Below are positions 45,208 to 53,353 of a stretch of 64,000 nucleotides of DNA, in pieces. The DNA comes from Amycolatopsis nalaikhensis. Its GTDB lineage: Bacteria; Actinomycetota; Actinomycetes; Mycobacteriales; Pseudonocardiaceae. Location: positions 1,681,501 to 1,745,500 of the forward strand of contig NZ_CP127173.1 in the NCBI RefSeq assembly GCF_030264295.1, read 5' to 3'. The notes beneath the pieces were generated by a model that was not told the origin of the DNA, made no database searches, and saw nothing but the letters and a program-made list of their open reading frames with translations. Positions within the stretch are counted from its first letter, which is position 1. The number at the start of each line of letters is the position of its first letter. Made by a program: the position numbers and the translations under genes.

Positions 45208-45225
45208 TATTATGCTCATATGAGC
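45208..45225. promoter_or_regulatory. Regulator promoter with operator 2 over the start codon
   Basis: -10 TATTAT (45208-45213) is followed by 6 nt and the ATG at 45220, so the transcript is leaderless. The palindrome GCTCATATGAGC (45214-45225) covers the transcription start and the ATG itself. Binding would block the gene's own transcription. Confidence 0.8.
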
Positions 45226-46206
45226 GCGACCAAGAAGCCGCCTTCGCTCTCGGAGGCTTTGCTGCTCGCCACCGTCGCCCGGCGCTTCTACGTGCAGGGA
45301 CGGTCCAAGCTGGAGATCGCCGACGAGTTCGGCGTCAGCCGGTTCAAGGTGGCGCGGATGCTCGACACGGCCATGGAGTCCGGCCTGGTCAGGGTGGAGT
45401 TCTCGCTGCCGGCGCCGGTGGACCTGGCGCTGTCGGACGAGGTGCGCACGGCGTACGGGTTGAAGCGCGCGCTGGTGCTCGAACGCTCAACCGAGCGCGA
45501 ACCGAAGGAGGTCGTGCGGGCCAAGATCGGCTCGCTGGCGGCCCGGCTGCTGGAGGAGATCGCGACGCCGTCGGACGTGATCGGGCTGTCGTGGGCGCGG
45601 TCGGTGAACGCGATGACGGAGGCGATCCGGGCGCTGCCGCGGTGCCCGATCGTCCAGCTGTGCGGGGTCCAGGCGGGGATGGACATGCGCGGCCGCTCGG
45701 TGGAGACGGTCAGCCGCGTGACGTCGGTGTCGGGTGGCGACGCGTACCCGATCTTCGGGCCGCTGGTGCTGCCGGACCGGCGGACGACGGAGACGTTGCG
45801 GCGCCAGCCGGGCATCGCGGAGACGTTCGGCCAGTTCCGCAACCTGACGAAGGCGGTGGTCAGCATCGGGGCGTGGCAGCCGGGCGAGTCGACGGTGTAC
45901 GACGCGCTGGACGAGGCGGAGCGCGCGGCGATCGCGGCGCGCGGGGCGACGGCGGAGGTCGCGGCTCGGTTGTTCGACGCGTCCGGCAACGCTTTGTCGA
46001 CGGGGTTGGCCCACCATGTGCTGGCGATCAGTCACGAGGAGCTGATGGCGGTGCCGGAGGTGATCGCCCTGGGCTACAGCCGTCCGAAGGCGGCGGCGGT
46101 GGACGCGGTGCTGCGCTCGGGCATGGTGTCGACGCTGATCACGGACGCGGCGGCGGCGGTCCCCCTACTGGCCCTGGCTGCGAAGAACCCACCTCACCGG
46201 TCGTGA
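45220..46206 (+). CDS. SorC/DeoR-type sugar-binding transcriptional regulator
   Basis: 328 residues. HTH at about 15-60 (TVARRFYVQGRSKLEIADEFGVSRFKVARML in pieces), then the sugar-binding domain of the SorC family with IGLSWARSVNAM, PIVQLCGVQAG and a phosphosugar-isomerase-like core (VVSIGAWQPGES, LALGYS-like VIALGYSRPKAAAVDAVL). Effector is probably the imported polyol or its phosphate. The ATG is chosen because it lies 6 nt after TATTAT. The stop TGA lies in the next palindromic repeat. Confidence 0.92.
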   Translation: MSATKKPPSLSEALLLATVARRFYVQGRSKLEIADEFGVSRFKVARMLDTAMESGLVRVEFSLPAPVDLALSDEVRTAYGLKRALVLERSTEREPKEVVRAKIGSLAARLLEEIATPSDVIGLSWARSVNAMTEAIRALPRCPIVQLCGVQAGMDMRGRSVETVSRVTSVSGGDAYPIFGPLVLPDRRTTETLRRQPGIAETFGQFRNLTKAVVSIGAWQPGESTVYDALDEAERAAIAARGATAEVAARLFDASGNALSTGLAHHVLAISHEELMAVPEVIALGYSRPKAAAVDAVLRSGMVSTLITDAAAAVPLLALAAKNPPHRS

Positions 46207-46245
46207 GTGTTTAGGGCGGTTCTAACCGCCCTAAACACTCACGAC
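46200..46245. repeat. 46-bp perfect palindrome, family B copy 3
   Basis: Arms 46200-46221 and 46224-46245 with centre CT, identical to copy 1. The TGA at 46204-46206 is the stop codon of the regulator gene. The rest of 46246-46371 shows no gene. Confidence 0.95.
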
Positions 46246-46371
46246 AACCCGGGGAGTACGCGACCGCCGGTTTCGTACGTCGGCGGGTGTAGGTGCGGCC
46301 CCTCTGGCTCGGGGGCGAAACCCGGGTCGCGCCCGATGTGCCGCCGCGGCTGCTCGACGAGCCTTGAAGGC

Positions 46372-47025
46372 GTGAAAACCTCTCCTCGCTGGCGCCAGGC
46401 CGTCGTCTGGCTGCACGTCGTTTCGTCCGTCGCTTGGATGAGCCAGGCCCTCGCGCTGGTCGTGCTCATGGCGTCGGGCGCGCCGACCATGGCCGAGCGC
46501 CTCGACTCCGTCCTGCTGGCCCCGATGGCGAACGTCTCCGCGTTCACCGGCTTGCTGCTCGCGGGCGCGACGGCGTGGGGTTACTTCCGGCACTGGTGGG
46601 TGCTCACGAAGTTCGCCTTGACGCTGGTCCAGCTCTACGCCGGGATCTTCCTGCTCTCCCCCGCGCTGCACCGGGCCGCGGACACCCAGACGGTCGCCGG
46701 GCTGCAGATCGCGGGCGCGTCGCTGATGGCGAGCGCGTTGGCGTTCCAGGCGTGGCTTTCGATCGCGAAGCCGTGGCGGAAGACGCCGTGGTCCCCGGCC
46801 GCGAAGCCGCCGACCGCGCCGACGTGGGTGTTCATCGCCGGGATCGGCGCACCCGTCGTGGACGTCGCCGCCGGTCTGGCGCTCGGCTACCCGTTGCCCG
46901 CGTTGTCGCTGGTCACGCTGATCGTGCTGCTCGGGTTTGAGCGGCGAGGACGTCGTCGCCGTGCTCAGCGGCCCAGCGCCCGAAGCCCTCGATCGGTTCC
47001 AGCAAACTCGAGCCCAGCGTCGTAA
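46372..47025 (+). CDS. Membrane protein of unknown function
   Basis: 217 residues with five hydrophobic segments (first at about 10-30) and a very basic tail (GFERRGRRRRAQRPSAR). It resembles DUF2269-like integral membrane proteins in size and spacing, but I am not certain. The GTG at 46372 follows a weak GAAGG. The last 38 codons lie opposite the 3' end of the HxlR gene (113 bp overlap); the tail has no hydrophobic content, so the true protein may effectively end near the overlap. Confidence 0.68.
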   Translation: MKTSPRWRQAVVWLHVVSSVAWMSQALALVVLMASGAPTMAERLDSVLLAPMANVSAFTGLLLAGATAWGYFRHWWVLTKFALTLVQLYAGIFLLSPALHRAADTQTVAGLQIAGASLMASALAFQAWLSIAKPWRKTPWSPAAKPPTAPTWVFIAGIGAPVVDVAAGLALGYPLPALSLVTLIVLLGFERRGRRRRAQRPSARSPRSVPANSSPAS

Positions 47026-47239
47026 GCGCGTACGCGCCTTCGCGGCGCTCGACGAGGCCGTCGAACTCCAGGCGCCGCAGGGTTTCCGTGAGCACCTTGG
47101 CGCTGATCCCGCCGATCGCGCGCCGCAGGTCGACGTGGCGACGCGGGCCGTCGCGCAAGGCCCACACGACGACCGGGTTCCACGTGTTGGCGACCAGGTC
47201 GAACGCGAGCCGCGTCCGGCAGTCGGCGAGGAAGTCCAT
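46913..47239 (-). CDS. HxlR family transcriptional regulator
   Basis: 108 residues, full length for HxlR: the winged helix spans about 15-90 (RLAFDLVANTWNPVVVWAL, HVDLRRAIGGISAKVLTETLRRLE, DGLVERRE, YALTTLGSSLL). Unlike typical HxlR proteins, the N-terminal redox Cys is at position 7 (FLADCRTR), so thiol or electrophile sensing is possible. It is divergent from the F420-reductase-like gene, 68 bp away, the usual layout for HxlR control of an oxidoreductase. Upstream there is only a weak ribosome-binding site. Confidence 0.88.
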   Translation of the reverse strand: MDFLADCRTRLAFDLVANTWNPVVVWALRDGPRRHVDLRRAIGGISAKVLTETLRRLEFDGLVERREGAYALTTLGSSLLEPIEGFGRWAAEHGDDVLAAQTRAARSA

Positions 47240-47307
47240 GGTTACCGTTCGGTTCCTTCCCGGGTTCCTAACGTCGTGCTGGTACAGCCAAGCACACCGG
47301 AGGAAGC

Positions 47308-47889
47308 ATGCGGATCGGGATTTTCGGCACGGGCGGAATGGCGGACGCGCTGGGCACGCACTGGGCGCGCGCGGGTCACGAGCTGAAGGTGAGCGGCCGG
47401 TCGGGCCCGGGCCCGCTGGCCGAGCGGCTGGGCGCGACAACCGGAACCTGGCACGAGACGGCGGCCTTCGCGGACGTGCTGCTCCTGGCTGTCCCGGCCG
47501 GGGCGATCGCCGAGGTCCTCGCGCAGGCGGGCCCGCTGGCGGGGAAGGTACTGGTGGACTGCACGAACGACCCGGAGCTGACCGGCACGCCGGTGGCGTC
47601 GCGGATCGCCACGGAGGCCCAGGTGGTCAAGGCGTTCAACCTGGCTCCGACGGACGTCTGGCAGTTGCGGCCCCCGGCGTGGGAGGGCCGCCCGCTGTCG
47701 GTCCCGTTGTGCGGCGACGACCCGGCGGCGCTGGAAGCGGTGAGCACGCTGGTCCGGGACGTCGGGGCGAAGCCGGTGCTGGCGGGTGGCCTGAACCGCG
47801 CGGCCCTGCTGGAGGCGACGGCGGCGTTCGTCATCGGGCTGTGGTTCGCGGGCGAAGACGCCCAGGCGATCCTGGCCCCGGCGGGCTGA
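47308..47889 (+). CDS. NADP(H)/F420-reductase-like oxidoreductase
   Basis: 193 residues. A Rossmann fold starts at residue 2 (RIGIFGTGGMADALGTHWARAGHELKVSGRS); then LLLAVPAGAIAEVL and VLVDCTNDPELTG, VVKAFNLAPTDV, the pattern of NADPH-dependent F420 reductase / NADP oxidoreductase families. The stop TGA is the first TGA of a family-C repeat (GGCTGAAGG). Probably regulated by the divergent HxlR protein. Confidence 0.85.
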   Translation: MRIGIFGTGGMADALGTHWARAGHELKVSGRSGPGPLAERLGATTGTWHETAAFADVLLLAVPAGAIAEVLAQAGPLAGKVLVDCTNDPELTGTPVASRIATEAQVVKAFNLAPTDVWQLRPPAWEGRPLSVPLCGDDPAALEAVSTLVRDVGAKPVLAGGLNRAALLEATAAFVIGLWFAGEDAQAILAPAG

Positions 47890-47964
47890 AGGGGACCTTC
47901 AGGTCACCAGACGCGCTGAAGGGGACTTTCCTCGCATCAGATGCCAGCAAAGTCCCCTTCAGCC
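47884..47964. repeat. Intergenic repeat family C
   Basis: Outer arms 47884-47899 (GGCTGAAGGGGACCTT) and 47949-47964 are inverted with one mismatch. A third copy of the arm, CGCTGAAGGGGACTTTC, lies at 47914-47930, and a small palindrome, GCATCAGATGC, at 47934-47944. It lies between convergent genes and supplies the upstream stop codon. Confidence 0.85.
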
Positions 47965-47971
47965 TAGGCGG

Positions 47972-48118
47972 TCAGAGGCCGTATTCGATGGCTGTCGCGT
48001 TCGGGCTCGCCAGGAGCGCGTACTCGACCATCGATGCGGCCGATGCCGCCGGTGCGATGCCCACGACCACCGCGGCCGCGACGAAGATTCCGGCCAGCAC
48101 GCGCTTCACGTTCCCCAT
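47972..48118 (-). CDS. Small secreted peptide, 48 residues
   Basis: Read from 48118 (ATG, with GGGAGGG close upstream) to TGA at 47974-47972. The first 27 residues form a clear Sec signal peptide: MGNVKRV, then a hydrophobic core LAGIFVAAAVVVGIAP, then AASA|AS as cleavage site. The mature part is only about 20 residues (SMVEYALLASPNATAIEYGL), acidic and aromatic. No cysteines. It follows the C45 hydrolase gene by 47 bp on the same strand. Too short for ordinary gene finders; function unknown. Confidence 0.72.
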   Translation of the reverse strand: MGNVKRVLAGIFVAAAVVVGIAPAASAASMVEYALLASPNATAIEYGL

Positions 48119-48165
48119 GGTCCCTCCCAGGCTCCGGAGCCCTCCACGGTAACCCGCGCCTCCCG

Positions 48166-49227
48166 CTACTCCACGGAGATTGCGCCGTTGAGCGCAGTGA
48201 CTGCGTCGACGTCGCCCAGAGCCAGATCGGCCGCCCGGGCTCGCAGCGGGGAGCCGCCGCGCGGGACCAGCGTCACCGTCCCGTCGGCCAGATCCGTCAC
48301 CAACGTGCTCAACGTCATCAGCGGATCACCACCGGCAGCGTCCTGGCGAACGTCGAGGGTCAACGCCGAGACCAGCCACTGCGCGTCCGGGTTCGACGGC
48401 GCCAAGTGCGCGCACACCTCGGCGCGGGCCAAGCTCTCCTCCGACGCCGAATCCAAAGAGGGCGACAACCGTCGGAAGTGGTTGGTGTGCCAGGAAAACC
48501 CACTGCCCACAGTGGTCACCGCGGTCTGGTGCCCCGCCTTCTCGACCACCGTCGCCCCCGGGACGCCGACCTGGCCCATCGTGTACGCGAACCCACCCGC
48601 CGACGCGTGCGACCGCAGCACGGAAACCGCTTCCGCGACCGACGTCGCCCGCTGCGCCGTGCGCGCCAGGAAGTGCCGGCCGGCGCACGGCGACGGCGCC
48701 ACCACGCTCACGCTGTCGATCCCCCAGACCAGGCCGTGCGTCGTCACCGTGAACGTGTTGGCGGGCACGAACCCCGGGTACCACCAGACGCACACCCCGG
48801 GCTCGCCGTCGATCAGCAGCGTCAGCAGCCTTCCGATGCCGTCGAACAGCGGGGCGCCGTCCTCGTTGTGGCCGAGCAGGGAGCCGTGCGCCAGGTCCGT
48901 GCAGCCCGTTCCGTCGCCCGTGCCCAAGTCACCGCGCAGGTTGGCCAGCAGCAGGTCGTCGAACGGCACGCCCGCGCCCGCCGCCAGCGCCGTCAGCTCG
49001 GCGTACGCGTCCGGGTGCTCGACCTGGGACGCCGACTGGATCGCCCGGAACAGCACCGGTGACCGGCGTGCCCGGGCCGTGACCGGCCACGACGGGAGTC
49101 CGTCCACAACGGTCCGGATGTCTTCGGCGGCGTACGCGCCCAGCTCCCGGAAAGCGGCTTCCCGTGGACCGCGGACGATCGTCCAGCGCACGTCGCCGAC
49201 GCGGTGCTCCCCCAGTGTCGCCACCAT
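48166..49227 (-). CDS. C45-family autoproteolytic acyltransferase/hydrolase
   Basis: 353 residues related to isopenicillin-N acyltransferase and similar Ntn hydrolases. The expected self-cleavage site is Gly-Cys109 in GDGTGCTDLA, giving an N-terminal nucleophile Cys; GHNEDGAPLFD follows as the conserved partner motif, and FVPANTFTVTTHGLVWGIDSV is in family position. Acts on amide bonds of small molecules or acylated peptides. Divergent relationship: none; it lies 21 bp downstream of the helicase gene on the same strand. No signal peptide, so it is cytoplasmic. Confidence 0.85.
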   Translation of the reverse strand: MVATLGEHRVGDVRWTIVRGPREAAFRELGAYAAEDIRTVVDGLPSWPVTARARRSPVLFRAIQSASQVEHPDAYAELTALAAGAGVPFDDLLLANLRGDLGTGDGTGCTDLAHGSLLGHNEDGAPLFDGIGRLLTLLIDGEPGVCVWWYPGFVPANTFTVTTHGLVWGIDSVSVVAPSPCAGRHFLARTAQRATSVAEAVSVLRSHASAGGFAYTMGQVGVPGATVVEKAGHQTAVTTVGSGFSWHTNHFRRLSPSLDSASEESLARAEVCAHLAPSNPDAQWLVSALTLDVRQDAAGGDPLMTLSTLVTDLADGTVTLVPRGGSPLRARAADLALGDVDAVTALNGAISVE

Positions 49228-49248
49228 GGGGTCACGATGACCGACCGG

Positions 49249-51768
49249 TCAGGAATCCGCAACGGTGAGCGGGCCGACGTCGGTCACCCGGACCACCGCG
49301 GCCCCGGCCTCGTCGGACTCGGCCAGGTCGACTTCCGCGCTGATGCCCCAGTCGTGGTCGCCCGCCGGGTCGTCGAAGATCTGCCGCACCTTCCACACGT
49401 CCGGCTGCTGGTCGATCAGCAGCAACGCCGGGCCGCGCGCGTCCGGGCCGGTGCCGAGCGCGTCGTACTCCTCGAAGTAGTCCTCGATCGCGTCTTCCCA
49501 CGCCTCCGCGTCCCAGCCGGACGCCGCGTCCAGCTCGCCGAGCACCGACCACGCCCGCCGCGCGAACAGCTCGACCCGGCGGAACAGCTCGTTGCGCACC
49601 AGGACGCGGAACGCGCGCTCGTTGCGGGTGACCGCGGGCGGCAGCTCCGGCGGCCGGTGCGACACCGGCCCTTCCTCGGTCGGGTGGCGCAGCGCCTCCC
49701 ACTCGTCCAGCAGACTCGAGTCGACCTGCCGGACGAGCTCGCCGAGCCACTCGATGAGGTCCTGCAGCGCCTCGGTCTTCGCCTCGTCCGGCACGGTGTG
49801 GCGCAGCGCGTCGTAGGTGTCCGCGAGGTAGCGCAGCACCAGCCCTTCCGACCGTGCGAGCTGGTAGAACCCGATGTACTCGACGAAGTTCATCGCGCGC
49901 TCGTACATGTCGCGCACGACCGACTTCGGCGACAGCTCGTAGTCGGCGACCCACGGGTGGCCCTGCCGGTAGCTGTGGAACGCCGCCTGCAGCAGCTCTT
50001 CGAGCGGCTTCGGGTAGGTGACGTTCTCGAGCAGCTCCATCCGCTCGTCGTACTCGATGCCCTCGGCCTTCATCGCGTTCACGGCCTCGCCGCGCGCCTT
50101 GAACTGCTGCTGCGACAGCACCGGCCGCGGGTCGTCCACAGTGGATTCAACCACGGACACGACGTCGAGCGGGTACGACGGCGACTCCATGTCCAGCAGT
50201 TCGACCGCGGCCAGCGCGAACGGCGATAGCGGCTGGTTGAGCGCGAAGTCGAACTGCAGGTCGACGGTGAGCCGGATGATCCGGCCCTGCTCGTCCGGTT
50301 CGGACAGTCGTTCGACGACCCCGGCGGCGAGCAGCGCGCGGTAGATCGCGATGGCGCGCAGGATGAGCTTGCGCTGCGACGCGCGGTCCTCGTGGTTGTC
50401 CTCGAGGAGGTGCCGCATCGAGTCGAACGCGTTGCCCGGCCGCGAGATCACGTTCAGCAGCATCGAGTGCGTCACCTTGAAGCTGGACGTGAGCGGCTCG
50501 GGGTCGGCCGCGATGAGCCGCTCGAACGTGCTCTCGGTCCAGTTGACGAAGCCCTCGGGCGCCTTCTTCCGGACGATCTTCTTTTTCTTCTTCGGGTCGT
50601 CGCCCGCCTTCTCCAGCGCCTTCGCGTTCTCGACGACGTGGTCGGGCGCCTGCACGACCACGTAGCCGTCGGTGTCGTAGCCCGCTCGCCCGGCGCGGCC
50701 GGCGATCTGGTGGAACTCGCGCGCCTTGAGGTGGCGCTGGCGGACGCCGTCGTACTTGGTCAGCGCGGAGAACACGACCGTCCGGATCGGCACGTTGATG
50801 CCGACGCCGAGGGTGTCGGTCCCGCAGATCACCTTGAGCAGCCCGGACTGCGCCAAGGTCTCGACCAATCGGCGGTACTTCGGCAGCATCCCGGCGTGGT
50901 GGACGCCGATGCCGTGGCGCACCAGCCGCGAGAGCGTCTTGCCGAAGCCCGCGGAGAACCGGAAGTCGCCGATCAGCTCGGCGATGGCCTCCTTCTCGGC
51001 CTTCGTCGTGACGTTGATGCTCATCAGCGTCTGCGCGCGCTCGATGGCCGCGGCCTGCGAGAAGTGCACGACGTAGACGGGCGCCTGACCGCCGTTGAGC
51101 AGCTCGGACATGGTCTCGTGCAGCGGCGTGAGCGCGTACCGGAAGGTCAGCGGCACCGGGCGCTGCGCCGACGTGACGACGGCGGTCGGCTTGCCGGTGC
51201 GGCGGGTGAGGTCCTTCTCGAAGAAGGACACGTCGCCCAGGGTCGCCGACATCAGGACGAACTGGGCCTTCGGCAGCTCCAGCAGCGGCACCTGCCACGC
51301 CCAGCCGCGGTCGGGCTCGGAGTAGAAGTGGAACTCGTCGGCCACGACCTGCCCGACCGGGGCGTCGGCACCGAACCGCAACGCGATGTTCGCCAGGATT
51401 TCGGCCGTGCAGCAGATGATCGGGGCGTCCGGGTTGACGCTGGAGTCACCGGTCATCATCCCGACGTTGTCGGCGCCGAAGATCTCGATGAGCTGGAAGA
51501 ACTTCTCCGAGACCAGGGCTTTGATGGGCGCGGTGTAGTAGCTGCGGCGGCCCTGGGCCAGCGCGGTGAAGTGCGCGCCGACGGCGACGAGGCTCTTCCC
51601 GGAGCCCGTCGGCGTGGAGAGGATGACGTTCGATCCGGAGACGACCTCCATCACCGCCTCCTCCTGCGCCGGGTACAGCTCGATGCCCCGGTCGGCCGTC
51701 CAGGTCGTGAACGCTTCGAACAGGGCGTCGGGGTCGGGATCCGCAGGCAGGAGGTCTGTAAGAGTCAT
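49249..51768 (-). CDS. SKI2-like DExH-box RNA/DNA helicase with DUF3516 C-terminal region
   Basis: 839 residues. Motif I STPTGSGKS, Ia YYTAPIKAL, II ADEFHFY (DExH variant), III LMSATLGD; second domain with VHHAGMLPKYRR, ICGTDTLGVGINVP and QIAGRAGRAGYDT. After about residue 390 there is a Lys-rich insert (DPKKKKKIVRKKAPEG), then a long C-terminal region conserved in actinobacterial DUF3516 helicases. Probably works on structured RNA. Stand-alone gene; the divergent neighbour is the acidic protein at 51916. Confidence 0.93.
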   Translation of the reverse strand: MTLTDLLPADPDPDALFEAFTTWTADRGIELYPAQEEAVMEVVSGSNVILSTPTGSGKSLVAVGAHFTALAQGRRSYYTAPIKALVSEKFFQLIEIFGADNVGMMTGDSSVNPDAPIICCTAEILANIALRFGADAPVGQVVADEFHFYSEPDRGWAWQVPLLELPKAQFVLMSATLGDVSFFEKDLTRRTGKPTAVVTSAQRPVPLTFRYALTPLHETMSELLNGGQAPVYVVHFSQAAAIERAQTLMSINVTTKAEKEAIAELIGDFRFSAGFGKTLSRLVRHGIGVHHAGMLPKYRRLVETLAQSGLLKVICGTDTLGVGINVPIRTVVFSALTKYDGVRQRHLKAREFHQIAGRAGRAGYDTDGYVVVQAPDHVVENAKALEKAGDDPKKKKKIVRKKAPEGFVNWTESTFERLIAADPEPLTSSFKVTHSMLLNVISRPGNAFDSMRHLLEDNHEDRASQRKLILRAIAIYRALLAAGVVERLSEPDEQGRIIRLTVDLQFDFALNQPLSPFALAAVELLDMESPSYPLDVVSVVESTVDDPRPVLSQQQFKARGEAVNAMKAEGIEYDERMELLENVTYPKPLEELLQAAFHSYRQGHPWVADYELSPKSVVRDMYERAMNFVEYIGFYQLARSEGLVLRYLADTYDALRHTVPDEAKTEALQDLIEWLGELVRQVDSSLLDEWEALRHPTEEGPVSHRPPELPPAVTRNERAFRVLVRNELFRRVELFARRAWSVLGELDAASGWDAEAWEDAIEDYFEEYDALGTGPDARGPALLLIDQQPDVWKVRQIFDDPAGDHDWGISAEVDLAESDEAGAAVVRVTDVGPLTVADS

Positions 51769-51915
51769 CAGACGTCCATCGTGCCATCCGCTCGTCGCAA
51801 AGTCGGCAGGGGCGATCGCATCGCGCGTGGTAAACCCGTAGGCTTCGCGTTACCGCGCTTCGACCGGGAGATACGGTGTCGCGCGCACACGGGCGGTACT
51901 CCGGAGGGCTTAGGA

Positions 51916-53175
51916 ATGGCACAGGACATCATCCCGATCGAACTCGGGCTGCCGCAGGGCGACGTCGTCACCCTGTGGGCCCCGCGCTGGCGGGAAGACG
52001 GCGAGGAGTGGGAAGCGTTCCTCGGCGACGAGGACGACCTGTACGCCTTCCCCGACGCCGCTCACCTGGCCGCTTTCGTCCGCACGTCCGAGCGGCACGA
52101 CCTGCTCGACCACCCGGCGTGGGACGCGGTGCCGTCGCTGAACGTGCCCGAGCTGATCCCGGACGAGGACCACACGTACGACCTCGTCGGCGTCCCGGAG
52201 CTCGTCGCCGAGGAGCCGGACGTCTGGCACATCGCGGAGCTGGCCGAGATCGTCGGCATCGTGCGGTCGCTCGCCGACGTCTGCGACCTCGAAGAGGTCC
52301 ACGAGATCCTCGACTCGACCGAGGGCTTCTCGCTGCTGGACCAGGGCACCCTCCCGTTCACCGGGAGCGTCGGCGTCCAGGTGTGGAACGACCTGTCCGA
52401 GACGGTGTCGCAGAAGTGGGACAGCGTCCTGGACGCGATCGACGGCCTGGTGACGGTGCCGGACGTCGACGAGAAGGTGCTGGAGCAGACGGCCGAGGAG
52501 CTGGCGGCGTTCCACGAGGAGTCCGCGGAGGCCGAGGCCGGCGCCGAGGGCGAAGAGGACCTCGAGGCGATCTCCTCGGACGACGACGAGGACGACTCCG
52601 ACGAAGAAGAGGGCCCGATCGGCTTCTGGGCCGAGGTCGGCATCGACCCGATCAAGATCATCACGTCCGGCGCGGAGTACTACACGCTGCGCTGCTACCT
52701 CGACGACGCACCGGTGTTCCTCGGCAGCGAGGGCGAGATCGACGTGTTCACGTCGGAGAAGGCACTGGCGCGCGCCCTGGCGGACGGCAAGGACCTGGCC
52801 GACACGGACCTCGCGGACGTGTCCACGTGGGACGAGGTCCTCGCGAAGGCGACGGCGGGCGAGCTCGAGATCGAGGTCGACCCCGAGAACACGTACGTGC
52901 TGACGGGCCTGGACGCGGACATCGCGGAGGGCCCGGAGGCGATCGACCCGACGCAGCTGGAGCTGGCGGTCGAGCTGATCACGGACGCGGCGGAGTGGGC
53001 GGGCGACGACTCCGCCGAGACGGCGCTGGCGGGCAACGAAAGCCTGGGCTGGCTGGTGTCGTTCGTGCTGCGCCCGGACCCGACGCGCCTCGAGCCGTCG
53101 GCGCCGTTCGACGCTGAGCAGAGCGCTTGGCGGAAGCTTGTGGAGACGTTCGAGAACCGCCTGACGGTGGCTTGA
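51916..53175 (+). CDS. Acidic conserved actinobacterial protein with Asp/Glu-rich linker
   Basis: 419 residues, strongly acidic overall. It has two globular parts (about 1-190 and 235-419) joined by a stretch of nearly pure acidic residues (EEDLEAISSDDDEDDSDEEE at about 215-234). The start ATG at 51916 has GGAGG 10 nt upstream, and TACGGT at 51872-51877 may be its -10. Similar actinobacterial proteins are sometimes labelled primosomal protein, for which I see no support. A very strong terminator follows. Function unknown. Confidence 0.8.
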   Translation: MAQDIIPIELGLPQGDVVTLWAPRWREDGEEWEAFLGDEDDLYAFPDAAHLAAFVRTSERHDLLDHPAWDAVPSLNVPELIPDEDHTYDLVGVPELVAEEPDVWHIAELAEIVGIVRSLADVCDLEEVHEILDSTEGFSLLDQGTLPFTGSVGVQVWNDLSETVSQKWDSVLDAIDGLVTVPDVDEKVLEQTAEELAAFHEESAEAEAGAEGEEDLEAISSDDDEDDSDEEEGPIGFWAEVGIDPIKIITSGAEYYTLRCYLDDAPVFLGSEGEIDVFTSEKALARALADGKDLADTDLADVSTWDEVLAKATAGELEIEVDPENTYVLTGLDADIAEGPEAIDPTQLELAVELITDAAEWAGDDSAETALAGNESLGWLVSFVLRPDPTRLEPSAPFDAEQSAWRKLVETFENRLTVA

Positions 53176-53189
53176 TCTTTCGGCTCACA

Positions 53190-53224
53190 AAGGCCGCCTC
53201 CCCGCGGGTTGGGGAGGCGGCCTT
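53190..53224 (+). terminator. Strong hairpin terminator
   Basis: Perfect 14-bp stem, AAGGCCGCCTCCCC / GGGGAGGCGGCCTT, with a 7-nt loop, starting 15 bp after the stop of the acidic-protein gene. Confidence 0.88.
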
Positions 53225-53270
53225 CGTCGTGTGCGGGTCGGTCCGGCTGCCGTAGCCCGCCGGCGCGAGC

Positions 53271-53323
53271 GTCTTGAATGAGTCATTCAGGTCCTCGGAG
53301 GAGGTGAATGAGTCATTCAAGAC
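53271..53323. repeat. Intergenic repeat family D
   Basis: Arms GTCTTGAATGAGTCATTCA (53271-53289) and its near-complement at 53305-53323 (one centre mismatch). Each arm contains the self-palindrome TGAATGAGTCATTCA, and the middle holds TCCTCGGAGGA. It lies between the convergent acidic-protein and MFS genes. Confidence 0.88.
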
Positions 53324-53353
53324 GCGGCCGAACCCGCCCCCGCAAGCCCGGCC

